The notes below the pieces were generated by a model. That model did not search any database. It had not been told where the DNA came from and saw only the letters and a program-made list of their open reading frames with translations. Below, one piece after another: positions 1-11,978 of a stretch of 64,000 nucleotides of DNA. Source of the stretch: Microthyrium microscopicum. Lineage: Eukaryota > Ascomycota > Dothideomycetes > Microthyriales > Microthyriaceae. Location of the stretch: NCBI GenBank assembly GCA_010405405.1, contig MU004232.1, forward strand, positions 701,481 to 765,480, given 5' to 3'. Position 1 is the first letter of the stretch. Every line of letters begins with the position of its first letter. The translations under genes and the position numbers were made by a program.

Positions 1-1470
1 TTCCTAGACAATTCCGTGGTCCGTACGAAAATGGTTGAAGAGCATGTTTTTTGTCCGTAGCATACTCGGTATTATCAGCGAGCCAACGCTCAGGAACGAA
101 ATCGTACGGATCTTTGAAGTTCTTGGGATTGCGATAGCAAGAATATTGCGTGAGTGAGATGGAAGCCTGTGTTTGTTAGAAATATTCCACAGCATGTCAT
201 CGACGACTTACGCCTGGTGGAACGAAAGTATCATCAACCATTACTCCACCCTCAGGAACAACGCGCGGGAGTCCATTGGAAACTGGTGGATACATTCGAA
301 GCCCTTCTTCTATACACGCGTGTAGATATTTGAGTGACTGAAGCTTTTCAATTGAGATGTCGTCTGTTGATGGGAATGCGCCTCTAATTTCGTCGGCAAG
401 TAACTTCATCTTATCGGGGTGAGCGAGAAGATAGTAAGTGAGTCCACTAAGCAATGTTGCAGTGGTTTCCGTTCCAGCGATCATGAAGAGTTGAGCATTC
501 GCATACATCTCTTTGCGCGTCATACCAAGTTCCTCATCTTTTTCAAGCACAAGGCCCCAGATATCTGGTCGTTTTTCTTTGATTTCCATCCGTTTGTCTA
601 CACGAGCTTGTGTGAACTGGTGGTGTAGCTTCTGTTTCTCAGCCATGCCGGGGTTGAGTCGAGGAATCAGAGCGAGAAGCGACTTCTCAACGACTTGATA
701 GTAGCGGATAGTGAACAAGTAGATGCCGTAGCGAAAGTTGGCAAACATTGCTGCTACCCAAGAGTGATACTCCGTGTTCTCTAAGAGATTCAAGGGCTCA
801 CTGAAGCAGAGATCTGACATGACATCGAAAGTGGTAAAGTTGTACTGATTGACCATGTTGAATTTGGCATTTGGATCCGCCTTGGTGTCTCTTAAGAGAT
901 TGCTCACGAGCTTGTCAACGTATTTCAAGAATAGTTGTTCTTGTAACTTGAGCGCTCGATCGCTGAAGGCGTTGGAGAAAATTCGGCGGATACGTGTGTG
1001 GTTTACATTGTCTGAATCAATGATGTTGAATACGCGCTCATGTTCATTTGCGACTGGTGCCAGATAGAACTTGGGATTTTTCTTGAGAATTGGCTGTCCT
1101 GCTTTTCGGTGTCCATAGATGTCCTTCCATGCATCACCAGAGCTGAAGCTCAGCTCATTTGGGCTGTAGCGAACAACCTCTCCATATTTGGCATGGAGTT
1201 CGGTAATCCAAAACTGTTGATCTCCAGAGAGATTCTTTCGACAAAGGGGTAGGCAACTGGCAGCAGACAATAGCGGGCCTGGAAATTTTCGTAGAGGGTG
1301 GAAGAAGATGTTGTAGACGTAGATGGAAAGCTGATAGGTTACGAGCTTGGAAAGTCAACAATCAAAACTCGGTGGCAATGTTTATGAGCAATACTTACAG
1401 CTAAAGCTACAATTACTGTGAGGTTGGAGATGCGACTGCCTAGCGCTCCGGCGCTTTCTATTACACCCAT
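1..1470 (-). CDS. Cytochrome P450 monooxygenase, 3' end cut by window edge
   Basis: Haem-thiolate monooxygenase of the fungal microsomal type; substrate unknown. Three exons on the minus strand: 1470-1399, 1330-212 and 166-1, with introns of 68 and 45 nt. The ATG at 1470 opens a 24-codon exon that supplies a hydrophobic N-terminal anchor, followed by the hinge FFHPLRKFPGP. The I-helix motif AGTETT lies at about residues 309-314 and the K-helix ExxR (EGLR) at 366-369. The haem-binding loop FSYGPRNCLG ends at residue 452, with the Cys ligand at about 450, right at base 1 of the window. Only the last 50 or so residues are missing. No neighbouring biosynthetic gene is visible on this side, so the pathway cannot be inferred. 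The family is certain; the subfamily is not assigned. Confidence 0.93.
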
Positions 1471-2412
1471 CTTGTAACCAGTCTTCGAAGACGTACTTGA
1501 AGAAAGTTAGATATAAGAAGTGGCGACGATGATGCTAGAAGAATGACGAGCCCCAAGCCTTATAACTTGTCCAGTCCTGGAGGCATGGAGATGCCTTGAT
1601 TGTCTTGTACTCCCAAGTCCATGCGAACCATGTTACTTGCAGAAACATGGTTAAACATAATCGCTGCAAGCTTCTGGGAACTTGTAAGGTTTGTTTCAAC
1701 TCTCGAGGTGACTTCCAGGATTTTCTGGCCCGTAGTTGGTCAATCAAATGTTTGCGAGAAACCTTGTCGTAGGAATATCCGTTGATCGACACAAGTGGTT
1801 CGAAAATCCGGGGGTACCTCCTTGCTCAAAGAAGTCGGCCCTGTCGCTCCACACTCCATTGTATTGTAGATCAAGCGGTTCATTCATGGATCCGAGTCCC
1901 GGGGCGCGAAAGCGAAAGCGAAAAGATCGGGGTGTGTTGAATATGCATGCGGAGTAAATCTTGTGCGACCTACTATGCAGCTTGTAGTTATATGTCAAGT
2001 CCAGAAAACAATTATTATTGTATAGGGGATAATTCTTTTGGGAGATGTGCAAGGTTAGAGAGCTACTCTACCCATGGAATGTGTCGCCGGTAGGCGTATG
2101 AGAAATTGGTTTACGATGGCCTGGGTGGAGCGAAACATGATCCAGGAAATAAGGTAGGGCAGTCGGCACAGACAGATAAAATAGCCGTGATGAGGCTGAG
2201 AATTGAGCTGTCGTTAAATTACCCTTCAAAGAGAATCATCGATCTTTTCCTCAATGGGAAGTGAGGAAATGCGATACTCAATTCATGGCTTTGCGGATTC
2301 AAGATTGGAGAATCATTAATGGATATTTGCGCCGAGAGCACCTTCAATGCTGCTAAATATGTACCGTGTAGTGAAATGCATACAATTCCAGGTAACAACA
2401 TGCCAAATTTCC
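1471..2412. other. Intergenic, P450 promoter side
   Basis: About 940 bases between the P450 start and the end of the next minus-strand gene. Short open frames on both strands lack splice-linked continuity and resemble nothing I recognise. A GGTTCGA stretch near 1797 is not part of a tRNA fold. Confidence 0.5.
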
Positions 2413-3520
2413 TTAAACAGCAAGTTGATTGAGAGCCCAGTTGAGAATACGGCGATGTTCCGATTCGTCTGCACCGAGGCGAGGTCTGAAATTCTGCCTC
2501 ACGATTGAAACGATGCTTCGATAGACCGTATATCTAGAAACAATAACGTGAGTACTTCGAAACAAAACAATCGCTACGCTCGCGCAATTAGGGAACTTAC
2601 ATCTGACTTCGCCGCTCATCATAACCATCTCCGTACTGCAAAATCTGCTGACCACCAAAACCTAGCCAGAAACTTGAAGTTGCGCCGGTAAAGACCTCAC
2701 CAAGCGATGGATCTCCCCATAGTACATCACCCCAGGAAAGAATTCCTACCACGCATTTACGGTTCTCATCTAATAGAACTGTCTCGGGCGTACCTGCGCG
2801 CAGTGGCACTAGCCGTGGCTCTGTTACGGCGTCTAGATGATGCATATGTAAGCCGACGTAGTGTCTGATGCTTTGGTAGGGTAATGTAAGGACTGCATCT
2901 TCAGCATCACGCAGAACGGCTTCGAAGAGCGCATGAAAAGCTTCACGCCAGCTGCCATAGCCATCGCCTTTATCAATGCGTGCAATGGTTCCGAACTGGC
3001 TGGACGTGTTGTTTACGGCATGCCGAAGATGTGCGCCCACTGTCTTGTCAATTTGCTCTCGATCATAGGTCGTGAGGCGGTGAGATATCGAAGACAACGG
3101 AATGCCGGCTACATAGCTGCGCAAAAGATAGGGACCAGAAAGAGGACTTGACGATGAGTTTGATGCTGATAGCAATCGAGGCACGGGAAAATTGAGTAGC
3201 ATAGGACCAGAGAGACGTTGTAGTATTGAGGCTTCTCCGGCTGGAGATGATGCTTCACATCGGAGTAATCTGGTGTTGCTTGATGGTGAAGTCTTGAGGA
3301 CAAAATAGTTGCCGTCGGCTGATGTGATGATATAGCCTTTGTGGGGTGAAGCAGGTAATACATCAACTCGAGTGACTTCAATTCCTGTGTGTTGATAGAC
3401 GTAATGTAGGAACGATTGTATTTGACTCTGAATTTTGGACGATGCTAATGACGCTGTCATCATCACATTCGGGTTGCCCATCGCCCCCGATAAATGCTCT
3501 GAAACTGGAGATATAAGCAT
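2413..3520 (-). CDS. APH/choline-kinase-fold phosphotransferase-like protein with eroded catalytic motifs
   Basis: Two exons (3520-2601 and 2533-2413, 67-nt intron, GTAAGT donor) give 346 aa. The N-lobe is recognisable: a glycine-poor loop, then YFVLKTS with the presumed ATP-binding Lys. The C-lobe ends in the family's WGDVLWGDPSLGE segment. Where relatives have HGDxxxxN followed by LLD and then DWxD, this protein reads LRAGTPETVLLDE and later ILSWGD. The catalytic His-Gly-Asp, the Asn and the metal-binding Asp are all replaced, although the frame is open and the scaffold is kept. It may be a pseudoenzyme or a binding protein. The true start could be ATG 3520 or an internal Met (MGNPNVMM or MTASLASS). 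Many fungal genomes carry numerous paralogues of this fold with unknown substrates. Confidence 0.75.
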
Positions 3521-5186
3521 TGTTGAGATTTATATCGTGTCCGGATGAATTAGTCCACTGGTTGGTTTTGATGTATTGTGGGTGTTCTTGCATATGCAAT
3601 ACTGTCAGCCTTCAAATCAGCATACACCGTACTGATATAGATTCATAGGTTTGATGACGTTTTCAACAGTTCGTGGGGAGATGCGAAGCCCAACTTCAAA
3701 AGCAATGAACAGTAAGGACAAAGAGTATCAGCCTTCGTGGGAGAATAATGCAAGCCTATACAACCCATCCGGCCGGAGAATAAGCCAACCATCATAATAT
3801 TTACGACAAGACTTTACTCCAGAGGTGCAGCCCGGTGTGCCGCAGCTGGCAGATCGATCGTAAAATCGCGAAAATCCGAAGTTGCATCGCAAACCATTCC
3901 GCTAGAGAAGGCTTCAATGCAAAGACAACGGCAGTGCGATAGGTCAGCGGTTCTAAGGGAATGAAAGATCAGCTTAGATTCACCGAAGATTTGAAATTTA
4001 GACGCCGGCTCTTGCTAGAGAGATTCTACGTGTATTCTGTGAGGGTGTGGAAATGCACCTCGAGATGCGGTTGGATTGGCGTTGTTTTAGAGGCTGCAGT
4101 AAGGGAAAGCTGCATTTCCAGGACTGCAGATCAATGACAGCTTTCGTCTAGATTTTCCCGATCTGGTTGGGCAAGGCTTGACAGGTGCGGGAGCATCGTA
4201 AACTTTCCAGCCAGTTGGGTCGTAAGTTCGATATATTGTTGCGACTCTTGATACCGACATTTCTCGGGGTTGGCATACTTTTTTCCCGGCTCCAAGGTGC
4301 TGTAGCTTGTCCAAGGCGAATAAGATGTTCAAATTCGGCGAATAGATATCTTCGAATTGCCCTGTTATTGTGTAGGGTTGGTTTCGCGGCAACCATCTTA
4401 GGCTTGATATCTGCACATTGAACGATTTCATCACCAAGCTTGGCTTCCCGGAGTACGGCGCTGAGATGGGATTTAGTTCTGTTGGCATAACCACCAATTG
4501 GAACAGACCAGCAAAACATGCAAGATTTCTTTTTTTGGCTTTGACAACAACTGCCAATTTTAACCCATCCCGATGTAAAGTCATCCCGCGCAGCGCGCAA
4601 ACTTCAAGTTTGGTACGCTAATGTAGGCATAATTTTGATCGATCTTCTTGGCAAGCCGTGAGCGTTATCATCGCTCCAAGTCGTCAGATGGTCATTTTGA
4701 TCTCTTTCCAATCACGGTGACAACAGAATTGAACAGTTACACACCGGGTGTGATTTGACAGCTTTCAGACATAAAAGGCCAAATGGAACTTTTGCAAAGG
4801 GTGTGATGACCTCAATGTTTAAGCGCCACAGAGCCAACTGTCGGTAAGGTTAATTTCAACTTACGAAGCTGGACAGTTGTTTTTCCTGTTTATTTTCACT
4901 GTGGATCGTCAGAGTAATTCATTTTGGTAAGGCTTTGAAGTCAGCTGTACGTAAAGGAGGTGGCCGATTCAAAAGGAATTATCATGCAAGATTTGGTCTT
5001 GTAAGCACGATAAGCGAATGCCCCATGTCTGCATACTGCAGGGACAAATCAGAACACAAAGAGACAGTTCGACCATCGTCTAACTTGCAGCACCATCACC
5101 AATAGGCAAGCGCAAGAATGCTGATGGCTTCATCCAGATGACAGAATAGCCGAGTTTAAAGCCGTGAAATTGATGCATCTGAGGAT
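3521..5186. other. Intergenic with weak minus-strand open frames
   Basis: Two overlapping minus-strand frames, 4600-4148 (150 codons) and 4584-4087 (165 codons), compete for the same bases. Neither resembles a known family, and only one at most could be real. The rest of the stretch shows no coding signal I can support. Confidence 0.35.
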
Positions 5187-6599
5187 CTACGATGCAGAAA
5201 CCTCGGGTTGCACTTCGGGTTCCGCCTTGACTTGCGAACTAGAGTTCTGAGTTGGCGAATGTATTTCTGAGAGATTGAAGCGCTTCAAAGTTTCGAACTC
5301 TTGTGTGACGACGCTGATTCCACAAATGTTCTGTTGGTTCCAAGTGTTAGCGAAACTAGTCGCACATAAGATCCTCGACAAACTAAGCTACACAGCAGAC
5401 ATGTACCAACATAACAAAGATGCCACCAGGAAATCGTGACGTACCTTGTAAACATCAATTAAGATCAGGAGATCGTAGTTTTTCAAATCCACCGTGTGGA
5501 GATGCCCCACAATCTCTGCTACACGTCGGATGACTTCTTCCCGCTTTAGTTGGTTATGATTGCGGAGATTTGCACGAATAGCAAACTGTAAGGCACTGCG
5601 GTTAGCCAAATGCATTTGCGGTCAAGGACCCCATTTGACGTCCAAGATTTTAGCTTGCAGTGCCCGCAATCTATAATCGCTAATGCACATGCAATGCAGC
5701 ACATCTGCAGCACAGTTCTTCCCAAGTTTCTCAACACCAAGATCGAAAAACTCTGGAAAGTATTTGGAAGGGTTCGGGCTGTGTGCTTGCATGTCTCACC
5801 TTTTTGGATACCTGATCCTCTCCATGGAAATGCGGTGCTAAGACTTTCTTTGCTAGCTCTTCCAGTCCTTTTTCTGATGCTTTGCCAAACAATGTTATTG
5901 GAGTAAGTCGCTTTGCATGGCGAGTTTGTTTCCGATCTGGGTGTGCTGCAGCATCGTTGCAGAATGAAAGGACAAATTCGACTGGATCGATAGGCGCAGA
6001 TGTCTTGAAGAAAAGGACTAAAGATCGTTGGTCAGAGATTCGAGATTCGACAAACTAGTCCTTGACTGTAACACTTTCACGTCTGATAAACTTACGACAT
6101 GGTGTGCCCATTCTCATCGAAGTGAAGATTTGCGTCTTTCTATCCCGCAATTCTTCAAGTTCCTGGGCCAATTCGTCCTCGACACTGCGATTTGCTTTCG
6201 ACTCATCCAGTTTTGTTCCATCTTGATCTCCGAGGCTGTACAGCTTCTGGGCATGCTGTTTGTAGTTAGAGCCATGCAATACGATGCGCTGGATTTCACA
6301 TACTTCTTCAAAGAGTGGCCTCAGCTCGCTGACACACTTGCCTTCTCTCTGCATATCACAAGACACCCATATACCAGAATCTCCAGCTTCTGGTTCACGC
6401 TGACGCTTGCTCTTGCTGTCGCCGCCTTTCCGTGGTACTGTCCACTCCCGTTTGCCCTGTGAGATGTTAGATTTCTCGGATGATAGAGTCAAGGCGAAAG
6501 CGCAGAAGCTTTTACGTGATGGCCTACCTTGGTCTTTTTCGCCTCTGAGCCGCCATTACTAGACTCAGCTTTCCTCTTACGGCTCTCTGAATTTTCCAT
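5187..6599 (-). CDS. tan1: Tan1-type THUMP-domain tRNA acetylation adaptor
   Basis: Tan1 (THUMPD1 in animals) presents tRNA to the Kre33/NAT10 acetyltransferase, which makes N4-acetylcytidine at C12 of tRNA-Ser and tRNA-Leu. Five exons: 6599-6528, 6456-6096, 6017-5800, 5585-5445 and 5330-5187, encoding 311 aa, about the family length. The N-terminus is a basic tail (RKRKAESS... KKTK). It is followed by the diagnostic block GDSGIWVSCDMQREGKC, a coiled insertion, KRLTPITLFGKASEKGLEE and the THUMP core FAIRANLRNHNQLKREEV. The protein ends with DVYKNICGISVV...LKRFNLSEI, as in other Tan1 proteins. Start at MENSESRKRK; an in-frame upstream Met at 6719 would add 40 poorly conserved residues. The third intron (214 nt) is longer than is usual here. 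The gene is divergent from dam1, with 348 bases between the starts. Confidence 0.93.
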
Positions 6600-6947
6600 G
6601 ATGTGTCGTTGCTTTGTGACGTTGCTCTGTGGTGGGCCAGAGATGTGTTCCAGCAAAGTGGATCGGGCAGCCGCTGAAACTGTCGTACAACCTGGGGCTT
6701 TTTGAGTACTATAGTCCAATCAAGTAGGTCGATGCCTTGTTGAAAGATAATTGCAAGAAGTTGATGGGACAGGACAGAAGTTTGGTGCAAAATTCAAACG
6801 TGACACCGTGAACACCAAACGCGTCTCCAACTTCATCCCACCAACCCCAAACAACATCAACAAATCCACCACAACCACTCCAAAAATCCTCTAACCACAC
6901 AACCATTCTCCATCTACTCCTACATTATACCACCTTTCATACCCAAA
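6600..6947. promoter_or_regulatory. Shared divergent promoter of tan1 and dam1
   Basis: 348 bases separate the two ATGs. The dam1 side is rich in CA and CCA tracts (6800-6920) directly before its start, as is common in fungal 5' leaders. No clear TATA box was found. Confidence 0.5.
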
Positions 6948-7663
6948 ATGTCAGAAACAACAACACCAACCCGCACCCCAACAAACCTCCCATCGCGCCC
7001 AACAACCCCTCTCCGCCCATCCTCGCGTACCTCCCTCCGCACCTCCCTCCAACACAGCGCCACCACGCCCTTCAACCCCCTCGATGCGTTAGAATCCCAA
7101 TTCGCAGAACTCTCCGACGGCATGGCAGACCTGGAAGCGAATTTTCTACATTTGCAGCTTATGCATGAGAGTTTGGCGCGGTTTTCTGAGAGCTTTGCGA
7201 GTTTTTTATATGGGATGAATATGAATGCTTTTTGTGTGGACTTTCCTGAGGTAAGCTCTGAATTGTATGGAGAGACAAGATAAATATGGTGGCTAACGAT
7301 GATGTGCTCTAGGCACCGATTGCAGAGTCCTTCAAACGCGCTGATAGAATGGAGGCTCAGTTCAATGCTATGTCCCTGGGCGGGGCAGGAGGTGATCCAG
7401 ATGCGACGTTTTTGACGACGGATACGAGTTTTGTGGAACATCCGCCGCTTTCGAGCAAGGCGTCGAGCAAGTTCTCTACACCGCGGGCTTCTCGGAGTCG
7501 TGGAACTGTTGGAAGGGGTGCGCCTAGTGGACGAGGAACGACGACGATGGGCAGAGGACGCGGGATACCGCGGGCGAGTGGCATTGCAAGAGGAAGTGGG
7601 ATTGCGAGGGGAGTAGGTCGCGGACGAGCACGAGGGACTGGAAGTGGGACGAGTACCCGTTAG
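6948..7663 (+). CDS. dam1: DASH complex subunit Dam1
   Basis: Dam1 is the subunit of the outer-kinetochore DASH/Dam1 ring that couples kinetochores to microtubule plus ends. Two exons (6948-7250 and 7313-7663, 62-nt intron) give 217 aa. An N-terminal Ser/Thr/Pro-rich tail of about 45 residues precedes the conserved helical core. The core contains LESQFAELSDGMADLEANF, FSESFASFLYGMNMNAFC and VDFPE and then continues across the intron into APIAESF. This arrangement is typical of filamentous fungal Dam1. The C-terminal third is an Arg/Gly-rich low-complexity tail with repeats such as SGIARGSGIARG and GRGRARG, suited to microtubule or nucleic-acid contact. An antisense open frame (7584-7357) is only a shadow of this tail. 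The gene is convergent with scc3, whose stop lies 286 bases away. Confidence 0.92.
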
Positions 7664-7949
7664 GAATTGGCATGGTAATGCGAGGATATTGAAGATGTGT
7701 ATATTGCCTTCAGTGAGCTGGATATATGACGAGATGATGAAATGATGGAGCGAAGCAGTGGTATTAGCATGTATTGCGCAATGCAATGACTTGAATTAAA
7801 CTTGAATGGAGCGCTCTCGATAAAACACAGCGCCATAACACCCTAATATCATACAGCGCAGATAATCATATACCATAGACTATGTATGCATTCCATCCCC
7901 AACACCATGCAAATGCCCCTGAAAGCAAGTCGCTCGAACAAGTATCGTA

Positions 7950-10900
7950 TCAGTCGCCGAGTATACTCTCAGGCTCATCATCAATAGCCGGCTCCTCTGC
8001 TTCCTCTCGTTCTTCCGGCTCCTGCTGTTCGAGATCGCCTGCCTCGGCTTCCTTCTCTTCCTGATCTTGCTCTTCTTCTTCCTCACTTTCACTGCCGCTC
8101 TCAACAATGATTGCTGCGCTCTTCTTCGCTCCCTCGATTTCTTTTTGTGGCTTGGGAGCAGCCTTCTTCTTTGGAGCGGCACCTGGTGCACCTTTCTCCA
8201 TCATGTCGATGACCGCGCGGAAATTGGTTCCCAGTTTCATCTTGTTTCGCTTTAGGCGACGCTTTACCTTGCCACTTGCGCCCTCTTTGCGGCCGTCCAC
8301 GACACCAGCCCATATGCCGAGGACTAGCTTGCCGGCAAATTCACACAGAGTTTGCTCCGCGACAAGTGTTGCTTTGAGTCGGGCCTCGTCATCTTCAGCA
8401 TCAGGAATGACCTCATCATCCTCCGGTTCTGCGTCGGTCGCGTCATCATCAGCATCTTCGGGGTTCTCCAGAGTCTTGCCTAAACGCTTCGCATACGCAC
8501 GCTCAGTCCCGGAAAGCAGTTGCAACAGTACTGTTTGTGTAGCCAGTGGGACTTCAGCTGCAAGCTCAAGATATGCTGGGGTACTCGAGCTCTCAGCACC
8601 TTCATTGCGAGCGCGCGTTGCATCATTGACGTGCAAGAGACTTGCAAAGGCTGCATACAAGTCAATCAATGCGCCCGCCAATGCTACCTTGACCTCCTCC
8701 GTGGTGCCTTTGGCCGCAATCACGTTGGCCACGCTCTGCACAAACTTCTGCTTGCGCATAGCGATGGCCTTAACGGTGGCTGTGGGCACGGTGCCAGAAG
8801 CCTTGATGAGACGCTGCAGCGCGTTGACCTTCCACATGAAATAGAAGACTAGCGTGCGAGCCGCGCGTTTAACAATGGTATTTTCCTGTGCGGCGGTCTC
8901 TTCATCAGCGTTGGCTGTTGGGATGCCGCGAGATAGGACAGCGAGAAGGGAGTCTATAGGAGCGGGAGCGGATTGCTTCTTGCGCGACTCTGCAGGTGCA
9001 GTCTCAAGGGCGTCGCCAAAGTCTTCGATACGCGTGAGCATTTCAAGGCGGGTGACTACGCCCTCGAGGACCTCGATATGAGCGTCGTCTAGAGATCCAC
9101 GCATGTTGAGGGGGTTGGCTTTGGCAAGACCATTGAGTTTGTCGATGGCGTCCTCAGTTAATGCACCGAGTTTTTCTTGAGCCATTTCATCTGCTTCGCC
9201 CGCCGATCGTGCATTGAGAAGGGCTAGAGAGGCTTCTTCGAGAACTCGCGATGTGGCATGGGCTTGGAATTGTTTCTTGATATCTTCTAGAAGTGTTCCA
9301 TAGTTTGCAAAGTCTTGTTTGGAGGGATCGAGAACGTGCTCGAGTCGAAGGATTGCGGAGGCTGCGACAGGAGTTGCACCAAATTTGTTGAGAAGTTGAG
9401 GTATGGTAGTAATAAGATGGCGGGCAGAAGTCTCGAGGTTGTCTTGTTCCACAACTCGCTGGGCTTTTGAGGTTTTCTTGGATTTATCCGCTAATCCAGC
9501 TGTTGTTTGAGCGAACGATACGCGAACAGCAGCGTTGAGTACCTCTAAAAGTAGTACCTCTTCTTCGGAGGATAGTCGAACCGCTTCTTTGAATTGGGAC
9601 ATTGCGTCCACGCCATTGGCACCATTCTGAGTTACAGTTGAATGATCGTAGAGCAGGTACCCTGCCAGCAGTTCCCATTGTAGTTCTGGGATTCTGTCGC
9701 AGATTGCCTCTGCAGCCATCGAGAATCGTGACTCCATCTGAGCGACAAGCATGTAGTGATCAGTCTTTGGGACTTGAATGGCTGGTGGTGCGTCAATCTG
9801 AAGTTGAGCATCATAGCTTTCAAGTTGTTCTACAAGGGCTTTAATCTTGAGCCACTCTGGTCGAGGGGTGTCATAGTCATCCTCGTCTTGTTGCTCCTCA
9901 CCGAATATTTCTTCCATTGCTTCGGCACCACCTAGTTCCTCAAGCTTGAGCTCATGGCCATCTTCAACATTTGCGATGAAGAAGTTGACTACGGCCTTGC
10001 GGACTTTTGGTTCCGAATCAAAGATGAGCTGTCCGACAGCATCAATGTCATCAGGTTCCAGGAACTTTGCGTCGCGTAGCAAATCGAGTAATTCTATGGC
10101 TGCAGCCCGAACAGGGCCGTCGCTATCTCGCGTTGCCATTTCTGTCATGCGTGAGCGGAATTTTTCTGTGAAGCTCTCCAGCCCAGCATGCTTGTCTTTA
10201 TCGGTGTAAAGACTAATGAGACCTTTTAGGACTTCGTGGCGAATGTCTGGTTTCAAATCTGAGAGCAGCCAGCCAAGATATCGTAGAAAGGTGCCCTCAA
10301 AGAACATATCAGGGTATGTGACAATCCACACACTCAAGGCATGAATGCAATCTAATCTAATATGAGGGTCGACATCTCGGTAGCGGTGAACAAATACGGC
10401 ATCCACAAGATCTGTGAGACGTTCGTTCAAGTATGTAACTTGTATATCGTTCTTCCGCTTGGCTGTTTCACCTTCAGAGATCACTGCTTTGTTGGCTCTT
10501 TTCTTCTTCTTTTCTCCTTCAATTTGAAGCTGAATCTTGGCAGTGTTGGTGACCAATTCGCGGGCCACTTCAGCCAGAGCACTCACGGTCTCAAGTGCGA
10601 TGACTGTAGCAGTATGCCGAAGGGCTCGGTTTCCCGTTGACGAAAGCGTGGAAACCCATGAGATAAAAACCTCGATAAGCGTTGTATCTTCAAACAAAAT
10701 ATGACCCTTGTGAATCGTCAAGACCAGTGATGAGATGAATCCGGTCAACGTCTGTCGAAAAGCAGCAGTTCCTTTGGCTCTCGAAACTATTGGATACTCT
10801 GTAAGATTTTCCTGTCGAAATTAGTAAGAGGCGTCCAAACAGGCCCGGTCAACATACTGCTTGGTATTTATTTTGAATATCAGCAATCCGGTCGCTGAAA

Positions 10901-11537
10901 CTGTCCGGATCTGCAACAACGCTAACATCGATTTCATGTTCGCAGCCTGCCGCCCTGAGAGTAAATGTGAGCAGATCCGCGACGGCGGGTTCTGCATTTT
11001 CCTTGTATTCGCCGATCCAGATTGCAGACACGTCGTCCAGCACTTTGCCGTTGCCGAAAACTTCCGCTGTATTCAATTAGTATGCGCAGGACTTGATCAA
11101 GGCAGAAACATACCATATAAGCCGCCGGCGTCCGCTGCGCTCGAGAATCGCGCGGCCTTCTTGACCCTTGGCTTCGCTCGTGGTTTGGCAGGTCGAATCG
11201 CCAAATGATGCACTCCGTTGCCATTCGTCTTGCGCTTCGTTCCGGCACCAGCTGCCTTGCGCGCTTTCTTGCGCGCCGGCTTAACATCCTCGTCTTGTGA
11301 ATCGTCTGGTTCGCTTGGACTGTCGTCCTCTTCCTCCTCTACTTCCTGGTCCATGTCAACGTCACCATCCACGTCGGCATTGGCTTCAGCAGCCGAAGGA
11401 ACGCGCTTGCGTTTAGGCGCAGAAACACCAAGCTGATCAACTAACAACGCGGGTTTCTTGGAAACGCGTCCCGAGCGGCGACGATTGGCGTCGTTATCGG
11501 GGCCGGGCGATGCGCCAGCCTGAGATGAGTCGTCCAT
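7950..11537 (-). CDS. scc3: Cohesin subunit Scc3/SA (STAG family)
   Basis: HEAT-repeat cohesin subunit that binds the kleisin Scc1/Rad21 and DNA and is required for sister-chromatid cohesion. Three exons (11537-11114, 11066-10858 and 10811-7950; introns of 47 and 46 nt, the second with a TTACTAATT branch site) give 1164 aa. The N-terminal 140 residues are charged and disordered, with nuclear-localisation-like PKRKR and KPARKKARK and an acidic EEEEED run. The STAG region starts near residue 233, with RHTATVIALETVSALAEVA at about 275. The stromalin conservative domain spans roughly residues 349-435 (HRYRDVDPHIRLDCIHALSV ... LKPDIRHEVLKGL). A Glu-rich tail closes the protein. Start at MDDSSQAG, the first Met after stop-free but unconserved sequence. 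Length and domain order match Pezizomycotina orthologues. Confidence 0.94.
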
Positions 11538-11978
11538 TGCCCTTAGAGTCGCGAATGAGATTGTTATGGGAGGTAAGGAAGGGGAGAGGGTAAGAGAGGC
11601 AAAAGCCAGATTTGTTGGGGATGGGGAACGCGTTGGTGTGGATTGCGAGTGTCGCGACCCACAAGGAAGGAGCAACGCTCGGGCCTGGGCTTCTGATTGG
11701 CTGGGCTACTTGAGACTCCAACTTCAACACTGCAAGCCTCCTGCCTAATCAGGAAGTATTTACAACTACATCTTCACCACAGCACCAAGGAGCCAACAGA
11801 GACGTAAAGAGCCGGGAATTTCAAGGGACATACAATTGAGGTCTACCAAACTTTACCAGCAGCATCTCATGTAGACTTTGTTGTCAATCGCTTCAGAACT
11901 CACCAGTTCCTACTTCTGAAGCTCTGCTTATCTATCAGCAATCTCGATGCAACCAAGAAACTCGATGCGGCCAAAGCA
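11538..11978. promoter_or_regulatory. Divergent promoter region of scc3 and ureD
   Basis: 441 bases between the two divergent starts, with CT/CA-rich leaders. No further gene is seen. Confidence 0.45.

Noticed and set aside
1790-1830. tRNA-like B box (ggttcgaaaatcc)
   Set aside because: Spacing is wrong for a B box and no acceptor stem or anticodon arm can be folded around it.
4087-4600. Two overlapping minus-strand frames of 150-165 codons
   Set aside because: They use the same bases in different frames and show no family motif or splice linkage. At most one can be real and I cannot choose.
7357-7584. Antisense open frame over dam1
   Set aside because: Shadow of the low-complexity RG tail of dam1 on the opposite strand.
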